Shown: positions 17,135 through 25,362 of the stretch, piece after piece | Layout of the letters: each line of letters opens with the position of its first letter | Numbering within the stretch: the stretch's first letter is position 1 | DNA from: DASSTJ01 sp035707965 | GTDB taxonomy: Bacteria; Actinomycetota; Actinomycetes; Actinomycetales; Angustibacteraceae | Assembly (NCBI GenBank): GCA_035707965.1 | Contig: DASSTJ010000004.1 | Location: 1 to 39,051, forward strand | Direction: 5' to 3' | DNA: 39,051 bases | The notes under the pieces: generated by a model | Database searches by the model: none | The model's input: the letters and a program-made list of their open reading frames with translations, nothing else | Told to the model about the DNA's origin: nothing | Position numbers and translations under genes: made by a program

Positions 17135-19020
17135 CGCAGCACCTCCTCGCCCTCGCTCGCGGCGCGCAGTGCGGCGTCCCGCTCGTACGCGTCCACGATG
17201 TGGCGGTAGCCGGGACGGCGGCCCGTCAGCTCGGCGTGCGTGCCCACGTCGACGACCCGGCCGTCCTCGACGAAGACCACCTGGTCTGCCAGGGCGATCG
17301 TCGCCTTGCGGTAGGCGACCACGACGACGGTCGAGTCGCTGCCGGCGTCCCGCAGACCGGCCAGGATGGCCTGCTCGACCTGGGGGTCGACGGCGCTCGT
17401 CGCGTCGTCGAGCACCAGCAGCCGGGGGCGGCGCACCAGCGCCCTGGCCAGCGCGACGCGCTGACGCTGCCCGCCCGAGAGGGTCGCGCCGCGCTCTCCG
17501 ACCTGCGTGTCCAGACCGTGGGCGAGCGCCGCGACGAAGCCGTCGGCCTGGGCCAGCCGCAACGCCTCCCACACGCGCCGGTCGTCGTCGTCGGTGAGGG
17601 CCGGATCGCCGAGGGTGATGTTGCCCCGCACGCTGTCGTCGAAGAGAAAGGTCTGCTGCGGCACCAGCGCGGTGGCGAGGGCCACCTCGCCGGCCCGCAG
17701 CGTAGTCAGGTCGACGCCGTCGATTCGCACGGTGCCGCGGTCGGGGTCGACCAGTCGCACCAGCAGGGCGGTCAGGGTCGACTTGCCCGACCCGGTCGCA
17801 CCGACCACTGCCACGGTGCTGCCGGGACGGACGTCGAGCGACACGTCGACGAGGGCCGGTACCAGGTCGCCGTCCGCGTCGACGTGGGCGTAGTCGACGT
17901 TCTCGACGCTGAGATGGGCGGCGCCGGTCCCGCCGAGCGTCGCGTCGCCGAAGGGCAGCTGCCCGGTCGCCTGCAGCACCGCGGCCACGCGAGACCACCC
18001 GACGGCGCTGCGCGGCAGCTCGCCGAGCACCCACCCGAGCGCCCGCACCGGAAAAGCCAGCAGGGAGAACAGGTACGCGACCTGCACGACGTCCGCCACG
18101 CTGGCCTGACCGTGTGCGGCCCGGCTCGTGCCGACCGCCAGCACCGCGAGGGTGCCCAGGTTCGGGATCGCCTCGATCACCGGGTCGAACGTGCCGCGCG
18201 TGCGGCCGACCTCGACGTTGGCGTCCCGCAGCTCGTACGCCGAGCGCGTGAACCGCTGCGTCTCGGAGGCCTCGCGGCCGAGCGACTTCACGACGAGCGC
18301 CCCGTCGAAGCTCTCGTGGGCCACGTCGGAGACCTCGGCGCGGAGCCGCTGCGCCCGCGTGACCCGCGGCGACATGCGCCGCTGGAACACGACGTTGATG
18401 GCGAACACCGCGGGGAAGACGCACAGGCCGATCAGGGCGAGCACCGGGTCGGCCAGCAGCATCGCGACCGCGGCGACGACCAGCATGACGACCACGCCGA
18501 TGGCCATCGGCAACGGGGCGAACACCTGGAAGGTGGCCTCGACGTCCGCGTTGGCGTTGGACAACAGCTGCCCCGTCGGGTGGCTGCTGTGCCATGCCAG
18601 CGGGAGCCGGAGGTACTGCGCCGTGACGCGCCGACGGAAGATCGCGCCCAGGTCGTAGACGACGACTCCGGCCGCGACCCGACGTCCGACCACTCCGACG
18701 ACCAGCAGGACCGCCACGAGCGTCAGCAGCCCGGCGCCCTTGGCCAGGTCGCCCCCGTCGACGTGGCCGCTGCGGAACGAGGGGGTGATGACCTCCTTCG
18801 TCACCCGGCCCAGAGCCCAGGCCGAGCCGGCGGTCATGACCCCGTAGAGAGCGCTGCCGGCGACCGCCAGCGTGAACATGCGCGGCGCGTGGCGGATGCC
18901 CTGGCCGAGCACGAACAGGCCGCGGCGCAACGTGTACGGCTCGGACGACGGGCTCGGACCGAGGTCGGTCCGGGACCGTCCGCCGTCGGTCGGCTCCGCC
19001 GTCGCCGAGGACTCGGGCAC
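17131..19020 (-). CDS. ABC exporter half-transporter, degenerate-site half
   Basis: A 629-residue half-transporter with an N-terminal cytoplasmic extension of about 45 residues, six helices, and an ATPase domain: Walker A GATGSGKST near 407, LVPQQTFLF, and canonical LSGGQRQR near 515. The Walker B reads LLVLDDATS (Asp in place of catalytic Glu, near 538), and the switch histidine is Tyr in VVVAYRKAT (near 569). Such changes mark the degenerate ATP site of asymmetric heterodimeric exporters. It starts four bases after hisF ends, so it may be co-transcribed with hisF. Substrate unknown. Confidence 0.93.
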   Translation of the reverse strand: MPESSATAEPTDGGRSRTDLGPSPSSEPYTLRRGLFVLGQGIRHAPRMFTLAVAGSALYGVMTAGSAWALGRVTKEVITPSFRSGHVDGGDLAKGAGLLTLVAVLLVVGVVGRRVAAGVVVYDLGAIFRRRVTAQYLRLPLAWHSSHPTGQLLSNANADVEATFQVFAPLPMAIGVVVMLVVAAVAMLLADPVLALIGLCVFPAVFAINVVFQRRMSPRVTRAQRLRAEVSDVAHESFDGALVVKSLGREASETQRFTRSAYELRDANVEVGRTRGTFDPVIEAIPNLGTLAVLAVGTSRAAHGQASVADVVQVAYLFSLLAFPVRALGWVLGELPRSAVGWSRVAAVLQATGQLPFGDATLGGTGAAHLSVENVDYAHVDADGDLVPALVDVSLDVRPGSTVAVVGATGSGKSTLTALLVRLVDPDRGTVRIDGVDLTTLRAGEVALATALVPQQTFLFDDSVRGNITLGDPALTDDDDRRVWEALRLAQADGFVAALAHGLDTQVGERGATLSGGQRQRVALARALVRRPRLLVLDDATSAVDPQVEQAILAGLRDAGSDSTVVVVAYRKATIALADQVVFVEDGRVVDVGTHAELTGRRPGYRHIVDAYERDAALRAASEGEEVLR

Positions 19021-19023
19021 CGG

Positions 19024-19815
19024 CTACGCCTGCGCGGCGCCGGCCAGCCGCACCGGTCGGCCGGCGGCGGCCAGCGCCTGCTTGACCTCGCCGATGCTGA
19101 CCTGACCGAAGTGGAAGACGCTCGCCGCCAGCACCGCGTCCGCGCCCGCGTCCACGACCGGTGGCACGTGGGCCGCGGACCCGGCGCCGCCGCTGGCGAC
19201 GAGGGGGACGTCCACCGCCGCACGCACCAGCCGGACGAGCTCGAGGTCGAACCCCTCGCGCGTGCCGTCGGCGTCCATGGAGTTGAGGAGGATCTCGCCC
19301 GCGCCAAGCTCGGCGGCGCGCGCCGCCCACACGACGGCGTCGACACCGGTGCCCTGGCGCCCGCCGTGCGTCGTGACCTCGAAGCCCGAGTCCGTCCGGG
19401 TGCCCTGCGGGCAGCGCCGCGCGTCCACGGAGAGCACGAGCACCTGGGCACCGAACCGGTCGGCGACCTCGCTCAGCAGCTCGGGCCGGGCGACCGCGGC
19501 GGTGTTGACCCCGACCTTGTCGGCGCCCGCCCTCAGCAGCCGGTCGACGTCCTCGACGCTGCGTACCCCGCCACCGACGGTCAGGGGGATGAACACCTGC
19601 TCAGCGGTGCGGGTCACGACGTCGAGCGTCAGGTCCCGGCGGTCGCTCGACGCGGTGATGTCGAGGAACGTCAGCTCGTCGGCCCCCTCGGCGTCGTACC
19701 GGCGCGCGAGCTCGACCGGGTCGCCCGCGTCACGCAGGTCGGTGAAGTTCACGCCCTTCACCACGCGACCGGCGTCGACGTCGAGGCACGGGATGACGCG
19801 GACGGCGAGGCTCAC
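19024..19815 (-). CDS. hisF: Imidazole glycerol phosphate synthase cyclase subunit
   Basis: HisF joins ammonia from HisH to PRFAR, giving imidazole glycerol phosphate and AICAR. The 263-residue TIM barrel shows the catalytic D12 in VIPCLDVDAGRVVKGV and the second catalytic Asp in LVLSVDARR (near 130), with phosphate loops TVGGGVR and ASGGAGS. The GTG start overlaps the EamA gene stop (19812-19815). HisH, HisA/PriA and other his genes are outside the window. Confidence 0.98.
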   Translation of the reverse strand: MSLAVRVIPCLDVDAGRVVKGVNFTDLRDAGDPVELARRYDAEGADELTFLDITASSDRRDLTLDVVTRTAEQVFIPLTVGGGVRSVEDVDRLLRAGADKVGVNTAAVARPELLSEVADRFGAQVLVLSVDARRCPQGTRTDSGFEVTTHGGRQGTGVDAVVWAARAAELGAGEILLNSMDADGTREGFDLELVRLVRAAVDVPLVASGGAGSAAHVPPVVDAGADAVLAASVFHFGQVSIGEVKQALAAAGRPVRLAGAAQA

Positions 19816-20801
19816 CCTGCCAGCGTAGTTGGGACGACGGGAGCCGGGTCGACGACGTCCGTCCGGCAGACGGGGCTACCGGGGCTTGCCACGTTCGCGA
19901 GCTCGTCGTAGCGCACGGCCACCACCCCGGCGACGATCAGCACACCGCCCAGCAGCTGCACCGGCAGAGGTAGCTCGTCGAGCAGCAGCCAGGCGATCAG
20001 GACGCTGAACATCACCTCGGTCAGGCCGACGAAGGACGCGAGCTTGGAGCCCAGCGCCCGCGTGGCAGTGACCCCGGTCGCGTAGGCGAAGGACGTCGAG
20101 AGCGCGCACAGGCCGAGCAGTGGCGCCCACCACGGCACGGGCCGCCCGGCGAGGACCACGTCGGTGGTGCTCCACTCCAGCGGCACGAGCCGGAGGGCAC
20201 CGCAGACGACGAGCGCGACGGCGGCCACCACCAGTCCACCGGCCGCGAGCACGAGGGGCGGCAACCCTTCGGTCTCGCGCGCGGACAGGACGAAGTAGGT
20301 CGCCAGACCGAGAGCCGCGCCCAGTCCCCACAGCACGCCGCCGACGTCGACGCGGACACCACCCGCGACGTCGAGCACCAGGGCCAGACCGGCGAGCGAC
20401 AGGGCCACGCCCACGAGCGTCCAGCGGCGAGGCCGCTGCGCGTGCCGCGCCCACAGCCAGAGGACCACCAGGACGATGCCCAGGTACTCGAGCAGCAGGG
20501 CGACACCGACCGACAGCGTCTGGACGGCGTTGAAGTAGAAGAGCTGGCAGGCGGCGACGGCCACGAGGCCGAAGCTCGCGACGTGCCAGGCGTTGGCGCG
20601 AAGGACACCCCACCGTCCCCGCAGCAGGACGACCGCTGGTCCCAGCAGGAGCAGCGCGGCGCCGACGACACGGACCGTGACCGCCGCCCCCGGCGACCAA
20701 CCGGACTCAGCCAGGGCCTTGGCGAAGGGGCCGGACGTGGCGAAGGACGCCGCGGAGGCGAGGGCTAGGCCGAGGCCGCCACGGAGGCCGACGTGGTTCA
20801 C
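19812..20801 (-). CDS. EamA/DMT-superfamily permease
   Basis: A 329-residue permease with ten hydrophobic helices in two EamA repeats (about 10-140 and 150-290). The second repeat ends in TRALGSKLASFVGLTEVMFSVLIAWLLLDE split around the family's conserved E/P-rich turn. It is likely an exporter of metabolites or amino acids; the substrate is not deducible. It starts at GTG 20801, divergent from the CGNR gene, and is coupled to hisF, which may mean export of a histidine-pathway-related compound or simple co-transcription. Confidence 0.9.
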   Translation of the reverse strand: MNHVGLRGGLGLALASAASFATSGPFAKALAESGWSPGAAVTVRVVGAALLLLGPAVVLLRGRWGVLRANAWHVASFGLVAVAACQLFYFNAVQTLSVGVALLLEYLGIVLVVLWLWARHAQRPRRWTLVGVALSLAGLALVLDVAGGVRVDVGGVLWGLGAALGLATYFVLSARETEGLPPLVLAAGGLVVAAVALVVCGALRLVPLEWSTTDVVLAGRPVPWWAPLLGLCALSTSFAYATGVTATRALGSKLASFVGLTEVMFSVLIAWLLLDELPLPVQLLGGVLIVAGVVAVRYDELANVASPGSPVCRTDVVDPAPVVPTTLAG

Positions 20802-20841
20802 AGGTGCCTCCGGGGGCGGTCATGTAAGGACTCAAGCGTGT

Positions 20842-20847
20842 TACGGT
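20842..20847 (+). promoter_or_regulatory. Possible -10 element for the CGNR gene
   Basis: TACGGT lies about 35 bases upstream of the ATG at 20883 in the 81-base divergent gap with the EamA gene. The gene has a good ribosome site (AGGAG, five bases before the ATG). No clear -35 is present. Confidence 0.3.
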
Positions 20848-20882
20848 GATGACGCTAGTCGGACGAGCCGTCAGGAGTCAAG

Positions 20883-21446
20883 ATGGTTTTTGCCCATGAC
20901 ACCGAGACGTCGCTGATCACCGCCGCGGCGCTCGTCAACACCGACTCGTCGACCGAGGGCGACACCCTCACCACCCTGGACGAGCTCGACGAGTTCGTGC
21001 GTCGCTGGGAGTTCACCGGCAGCCGCACCCACGACAGCGCGGAGCTCGACGCCGTCCGCGCCCTCCGAGCCCCGCTGCGGCGGCTGTGGACCAGCCACCT
21101 CTCCTCGGGTGGCGACGCCGAGGTCGTCGCCGGCGTCAACGCCATGCTCTGCGAGGCCCGCGCACTGCCCCAGCTGGTGCGGCACGACCACTGGGGCTGG
21201 CACCTGCACGCGACGTCCCCTGACCAGCCGCTGGCCACGCGGATGGCGGTCGAGGCCGCGATGGCCCTGGTCGACGTCGTGCGCGGCGACGAGCTGGAGC
21301 GGCTGCGCGTCTGCGAGGCGGAGGACTGCGACGACGTCCTCGTGGACCTCTCGAAGAACCGCTCGCGGCGCTACTGCGACGCGGGCTGCGGCAACCGGGT
21401 CAACGTGGCCGCGTACCGGGCACGCCGCGCGGGAGCCGGAGTCTGA
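20883..21446 (+). CDS. CGNR zinc-finger (ABATE-domain) protein
   Basis: A 187-residue protein with an N-terminal ABATE-like domain (about 10-135) and a C-terminal CGNR zinc finger. The ligands are C144, C149, C165 and C169 in CEAEDCDDVLVDLSKNRSRR followed by YCDAGCGNR. The finger resembles a treble-clef nucleic-acid-binding motif, and members are often annotated as stress or metabolite-responsive transcription factors, without much direct proof. It is the only candidate regulator near the catabolic island. It faces the barbiturase gene tail to tail, which gives no specific hint of its target. Confidence 0.9.
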   Translation: MVFAHDTETSLITAAALVNTDSSTEGDTLTTLDELDEFVRRWEFTGSRTHDSAELDAVRALRAPLRRLWTSHLSSGGDAEVVAGVNAMLCEARALPQLVRHDHWGWHLHATSPDQPLATRMAVEAAMALVDVVRGDELERLRVCEAEDCDDVLVDLSKNRSRRYCDAGCGNRVNVAAYRARRAGAGV

Positions 21447-21455
21447 CCTCGACTT

Positions 21456-21507
21456 CTGATGGCTTTGGCACCCCATCCCTCGTGCGGAGAGGTGCCAAAG
21501 CCATCAG
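21456..21507. terminator. Bidirectional terminator between CGNR and barbiturase genes
   Basis: A perfect 17-base inverted repeat (arms 21456-21472 and 21491-21507, starting CTGATGGCTTTGG) with an 18-base loop sits between two convergent genes, 9 bases after the CGNR stop and 15 bases past the barbiturase stop. There is no T-run, as is usual in actinobacteria. Confidence 0.85.
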
Positions 21508-21522
21508 GAGTGGGCGTGCGGG

Positions 21523-22662
21523 TCAGCTGGCTGGCGGCTGGTAGCCGGTCGGGTTCTCGCCGTGGTCGGCGATGGCGATGACCGGTCCGCCGCCGTGCGG
21601 GCCCTGGTGGTCGGCGGCGATGGAGACGAACACGGCCGGGTCACCGGTCACGGCCGCGGTGACGCCGCCGACCGTGGACTTGATCTGACGGTGCCAGGAC
21701 ACGTCGGAGTCGTCCATCATCGCGTTACGGCGGCCGCGGACCATGCCGTCCTTGGTGGCTTCGCACTTCAAGAAGACGTTGACGAGCCGGCCCTTCAGGT
21801 CGGTCCAGTGCGGCCGCTCCGGCACGTCGACGCCGGCGTCGCGAATGGCCTCCCAGATGCCGTCCGCATCCAGCGCGTCCTTCATGACGGAGTGGCCAGC
21901 GCGGTAACGGCCACCGACACCGCGCACGTTGCCGACGACCACGATCTGCGCCCGGTCGAGCTCGACGCCCGAGGAGCAGGAGGCGACCGAGGAGAACAGG
22001 TCGAAGTTCTTCAAGATCTCTTCGTCGGTGGGCATGCGGCACTCGCCGAGCGCCACCGCGATGCCGAGGGCTGCGGTGCCGTTGGACAGCTCCATCGACT
22101 TGAGGGTGTCGTCGGTCCACACCGTCTTGCCGCGCGAGTGGGCGTCGCGGATCGACTCGACCGTAAGCAGCGGGGTCTTGGTCTGGACGTAGTGGACGTC
22201 GCCCACGTCCGTGATTCCCGCCCGCTCCATGGCGACCTTCACGCCGGCGGCCACCTTCTCGACCATGGCGACGCGGCCGATGTCCTCCGGAAGCAGCTCG
22301 TCGCTCATCGCGAAGCCCACGGCCAGCCGCGGCTCGTCGGTCGCGACGGCCTGCTCGGCGGGGACCGTGGCGAAGATGGTGGCGTGCGGCGAGATGATGC
22401 CGTCGGTGCCGCCCGACCAGACGATCGGGATCTGCTTGACCTCGTCAGCCGAGCGCGTGCCCTTCTCGACGAGCACCTCGCGGAAGGCGCGGTCGGCGAT
22501 GATGCGCGTGTAGTCGTTCACGCCGCCGTTGCCCTCGGTCTTCCCGATGACGGCGATGACGCGGTCGGCGTCCATCACGCCGTCGTCGATCAGCTGGGCG
22601 AGGCCCGAGGCGTCGCTCACGTTGAGGATGGGCACCTTGCGGACCTCGATGGGCTCCGGCAT
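21523..22662 (-). CDS. Ring-opening amidohydrolase: barbiturase / cyanuric acid hydrolase family
   Basis: This 379-residue enzyme belongs to the small AtzD/barbiturase family, known only for opening barbiturate (to ureidomalonate) or cyanuric acid (to carboxybiuret, then biuret). The three-fold-repeat architecture is visible as three Lys-Ser pairs: K41 (IGKTEGNGG) with S83 (WSGGTDG), K162 (QTKTPLL) with S230/S231 (SCSSG), and K299 (LKCEATKDG) with S347 (VSIAADHQGP). The C-terminal GPHGGGPV segment matches the family's metal/structural loop. The ATG has GGGAG nine bases upstream and follows carbamate kinase after 94 bases. The neighbouring Mo hydroxylase and uracil-type permease favour barbiturase; cyanuric acid hydrolase cannot be excluded by sequence reading alone. 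Confidence 0.9.
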   Translation of the reverse strand: MPEPIEVRKVPILNVSDASGLAQLIDDGVMDADRVIAVIGKTEGNGGVNDYTRIIADRAFREVLVEKGTRSADEVKQIPIVWSGGTDGIISPHATIFATVPAEQAVATDEPRLAVGFAMSDELLPEDIGRVAMVEKVAAGVKVAMERAGITDVGDVHYVQTKTPLLTVESIRDAHSRGKTVWTDDTLKSMELSNGTAALGIAVALGECRMPTDEEILKNFDLFSSVASCSSGVELDRAQIVVVGNVRGVGGRYRAGHSVMKDALDADGIWEAIRDAGVDVPERPHWTDLKGRLVNVFLKCEATKDGMVRGRRNAMMDDSDVSWHRQIKSTVGGVTAAVTGDPAVFVSIAADHQGPHGGGPVIAIADHGENPTGYQPPAS

Positions 22663-22756
22663 GTCTGGATCGCTCCCTGTCTCCGTCGTGCGCTGTTGTG
22701 GATGTGCGGTGGTGGATGACTCGTGAGGGGTGGTGCGGTGCGGGCGACCGCTGGTC

Positions 22757-23692
22757 TCAGCCCGCCTGGACGACGGTTCCGGCCTTGCCCTCGGCGGCGG
22801 CGGCGATGTCGGTGAGGCTGCAGATCACGGCTCGTCGGCCGCCGTTCTCGACGAAGCGCGTGACGGCCTCGACCTTCGGCCCCATGGAGCCGCTCGCGAA
22901 GTGGCCCTCGGCGGCCAGCGCACGCATGCGCTGCGGCGTCGCCTGACCGATCGGCTCGGCGCTCGGCGTGCCCCACCCGATGACGACGTTCTCGACGTCC
23001 GTCGCGATGACCAGCACGTCGGCGGCGAGCGATCGACCGAGCAGCGCCGCGGACAGGTCCTTGTCGATGACCGCCTCGACACCGCGGACGGTGCCGTCCG
23101 GCTCGCGCACGCACGGGATGCCGCCGCCACCGCTCGTGACGACGACGAACCCGGCGGAGACCAGCGCGTGCACGGCCTCGGCGTCGAGGATCTCGCGCGG
23201 CTCGGGGGACGCGACGACCCGGCGCCACCCCTTCTCGCCGCGGTCCTCCCAGGTCTCGCCGTGGTCGATCATCGCCTGAGCCTCGGCCTGCGGCAGGTAG
23301 CGGCCGACCGGCTTGGTCGGGTGGGTGAACCCCGGGTCGTCGGCGTCGACGAGCGTGCGGCAGACCAGCGCAGCGGCCGGCCGGCGCAGGCCGCGCCGGG
23401 CAAGCGCCGGCTCGATCGTGTTGAGGACGGTGAAGCCAATCGTCGCCTGCGTCGACGCACCGCACCAGTCGAGCGGTACGGGCGGGACGACGGGCGCAGA
23501 CACCTCGTTCTTGACGAGCAGGTTGCCGACCTGCGGCCCGTTGCCGTGCGTCAGCACGACGTCGTGACCGGCGGCGATGAGGTCGGCCACGGGCTCCATC
23601 GCGGCCGCGATGGCGGTGATCTGGTCTTCGGGGCGGGCGCGACCGTCAGGGGCGGTCATGGCGTTGCCACCCAGGGCGACGAGGACTCTCAC
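22757..23692 (-). CDS. arcC: Carbamate kinase
   Basis: This kinase converts carbamoyl phosphate plus ADP to ATP plus carbamate (NH3 and CO2) when working catabolically. From the GTG at 23692 it is 311 residues, the family norm, with RVLVALGGNA (2-11), LTHGNGPQVG (47-56), VTSGGGGIP, VIDKDLSAALLG, IATDV and GSMGPKVEA. The frame is open to 23830, and an ATG at 23728 is possible, but family alignment favours the GTG; no strong ribosome site is seen for either. It lies directly upstream of barbiturase and after the accDA-like gene. No arginine deiminase gene is near, so the carbamoyl phosphate source must be something else. Confidence 0.95.
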   Translation of the reverse strand: MRVLVALGGNAMTAPDGRARPEDQITAIAAAMEPVADLIAAGHDVVLTHGNGPQVGNLLVKNEVSAPVVPPVPLDWCGASTQATIGFTVLNTIEPALARRGLRRPAAALVCRTLVDADDPGFTHPTKPVGRYLPQAEAQAMIDHGETWEDRGEKGWRRVVASPEPREILDAEAVHALVSAGFVVVTSGGGGIPCVREPDGTVRGVEAVIDKDLSAALLGRSLAADVLVIATDVENVVIGWGTPSAEPIGQATPQRMRALAAEGHFASGSMGPKVEAVTRFVENGGRRAVICSLTDIAAAAEGKAGTVVQAG

Positions 23693-23783
23693 GACGCGAC
23701 GGTACGGCAGGCACGACGAGCCGGACATGGTGCAGCGTTGCCCAATCCACGCCGATCCGCTGGCACTTCTCGCCTCCCTTACC

Positions 23784-23847
23784 GGAACTTGGTCAACCTT
23801 GTGTACGCCAAGAGCCCAGGAGGCGTACACAAGGTTGACTAAGTTCC
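23784..23847. repeat. 26-base inverted repeat forming a hairpin at the accDA-like 3' end
   Basis: Arms 23784-23809 and 23822-23847 match at 25 of 26 positions around a 12-base loop. The left arm contains GTGTACGCC and the right arm GGCGTACAC. The right arm covers the TAG stop (23839-23841) of the upstream gene, and the single mismatch falls in that stop codon. The hairpin may terminate transcription before arcC. A related element with the same 12-base core spacing lies at 26674-26739. Confidence 0.8.
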
Positions 23848-25362
23848 CGAGATCGGCGACACGTGGCCGAGGCGGCGGTAACGGGCGATGCGCTGCTGGG
23901 TGCGCTCGGCCGCTGGGGCCTCGAGCAGCCGGACGAGCTCGTGCTGCAGCACCTGGCCCATGCGGCGGCAGAAGTCCTCGGGCTCGTCGGCTGCGTCCGG
24001 GTGCTCGGCGACGATACGGTCCACGATGCCGTTGGCGAGCAGGTCGAGGGAGCGTACGCCCTGCGCCGCCGCCATCTGAGCAGCGTGCTCGGTGTCGCGG
24101 TACACGATCGCGCTGGCGCCCTCAGGCGGCAGCGGCGACAGCCACGCGTGCTGCGCGGCGATGACGCGGTCGGCCGGCACGAGGGCGAGGGCCCCTCCGC
24201 CGTTGCCCTCGCCGAGCAGCACGGAGAGGGTGGGCGCCTGCAGGGTCACGAGCTCGGCCAGCGAGCGCGCGATCTCCCCCGCCAGCCCCCCCTGCTCGGC
24301 GTCCTGCGAGAGCGCTGCTCCCGGTGTGTCGATCACGGTGACCAGCGGCAGCCGCAGCTCGCTGGCCAGGCGCATGCCGCGACGCGCCTCGCGCAGGGCG
24401 GCAGGTCCGAGCGGGCCCTGCGCCTGCCCTCGTCGGTCCTGCCCGAGCACCACGCACGGCGCACCGCCGAACCTGGCCAGGGCGAGCAGCAGACCGGGGT
24501 CGAGCTCGCCCTGGCCGGTGCCGCTCAACGGCACGACGTCGGTGGCGGCGTAGCGCAGGAGCCTGCGCACTCCCGGCCGGTCCTCGCGCCGGGAGATGGT
24601 GATCGACGTCCAGGCGTCGACGTCCGGCAGCTGCTCCTTCGGCAGCTCGGGCACCTCAGGCAGACCTTCGCGCGGGGCGAGCAGCACGTTGAGCGCCCGG
24701 TTGACGACCTCGGACACCTCCTCGGGCGGGAGCACGGCGTCGACCAGGCCATGGGCGTAGAGGTTCTCGGCGACCTGGACGCCGGTCGGGAACTCCTCGC
24801 CGTACAGCACGGCGTACACACGGGGACCGAGGAACCCGATGAGCGCCCCGGGCTCGGCGACCGTGACGTGACCCAGCGAGCCCCACGAGGCGAGGACGCC
24901 CCCCGTCGTCGGGTGCCGCAGGTAGACGAGGTACGGCAGGCCCGCTGCCTTGTGCGCCGCGATGGCCGCGGAGATCTTCACCATCTGCAGGAAGGCGACC
25001 GTGCCCTCCTGCATCCGGGTGCCGCCCGAGACCGGCGCGGCCATCAGCGGCAGGCGCTCGACCGTCGCTCGTTCGACCGCACGTACGAGCCGCTCCGCCG
25101 CACCTACGCCGATCGAGCCGGCCAGGAAGCGGAACTCGCAGGCGACGACGGCCACCCGTCGTCCCCGCAGCCGGCCCTCACCCGTGATGACGGACTCGTC
25201 GAGGCCGGTCTTCTCCCGAGCGGCCGCCAGCTCTGCGGCGTAGTCGGACCCCGCAGGGACCGTCGCGTCGTCCACGGGTTCGTCCCAGGAGAGGAAGGAC
25301 CCGTCGTCGAGCGCGAGGTCGAGGAGCTCGCGGGCCGAGAGACGCGGGGACTTGGCGGTCAC
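23839..25362 (-). CDS. Fused AccD/AccA-like carboxyltransferase
   Basis: A 507-residue protein with two crotonase-fold halves. The N-terminal half is AccD-like (SGGTRMQEGTVAFLQM at 112-127, PTTGGVLASWGSLG at 151-164, AEPGALIGFLGPRV at 169-182). The C-terminal half is AccA-like (VTVIDTPGA, then GEGNGGGALAL near 376-386). The AccD zinc ribbon is absent. Such proteins move CO2 between carboxybiotin and acyl-CoA; related halves also form malonate decarboxylase. No biotin carboxylase or biotin carrier is in the window. The GTG at 25362 has a GGAGGAGG run upstream and overlaps the CoA-transferase stop (GTGA). Next to a CoA-transferase and a pathway that yields malonate, it may act on malonyl-CoA, which is inference. 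Confidence 0.85.
   Translation of the reverse strand: MTAKSPRLSARELLDLALDDGSFLSWDEPVDDATVPAGSDYAAELAAAREKTGLDESVITGEGRLRGRRVAVVACEFRFLAGSIGVGAAERLVRAVERATVERLPLMAAPVSGGTRMQEGTVAFLQMVKISAAIAAHKAAGLPYLVYLRHPTTGGVLASWGSLGHVTVAEPGALIGFLGPRVYAVLYGEEFPTGVQVAENLYAHGLVDAVLPPEEVSEVVNRALNVLLAPREGLPEVPELPKEQLPDVDAWTSITISRREDRPGVRRLLRYAATDVVPLSGTGQGELDPGLLLALARFGGAPCVVLGQDRRGQAQGPLGPAALREARRGMRLASELRLPLVTVIDTPGAALSQDAEQGGLAGEIARSLAELVTLQAPTLSVLLGEGNGGGALALVPADRVIAAQHAWLSPLPPEGASAIVYRDTEHAAQMAAAQGVRSLDLLANGIVDRIVAEHPDAADEPEDFCRRMGQVLQHELVRLLEAPAAERTQQRIARYRRLGHVSPISGT

Noticed and set aside
15341..19330. A single 1329-codon open frame spanning both ABC genes
   Set aside because: Only its C-terminal 597 codons are protein-like; the upstream part is a frame-shifted shadow of the partner gene and hisF. 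The true start is the GTG at 17134.
21523..22662. Cyanuric acid (s-triazine) degradation operon
   Set aside because: No biuret hydrolase or allophanate hydrolase is nearby; the Mo hydroxylase and uracil-type permease fit barbiturate better. Not fully excluded for the single enzyme.
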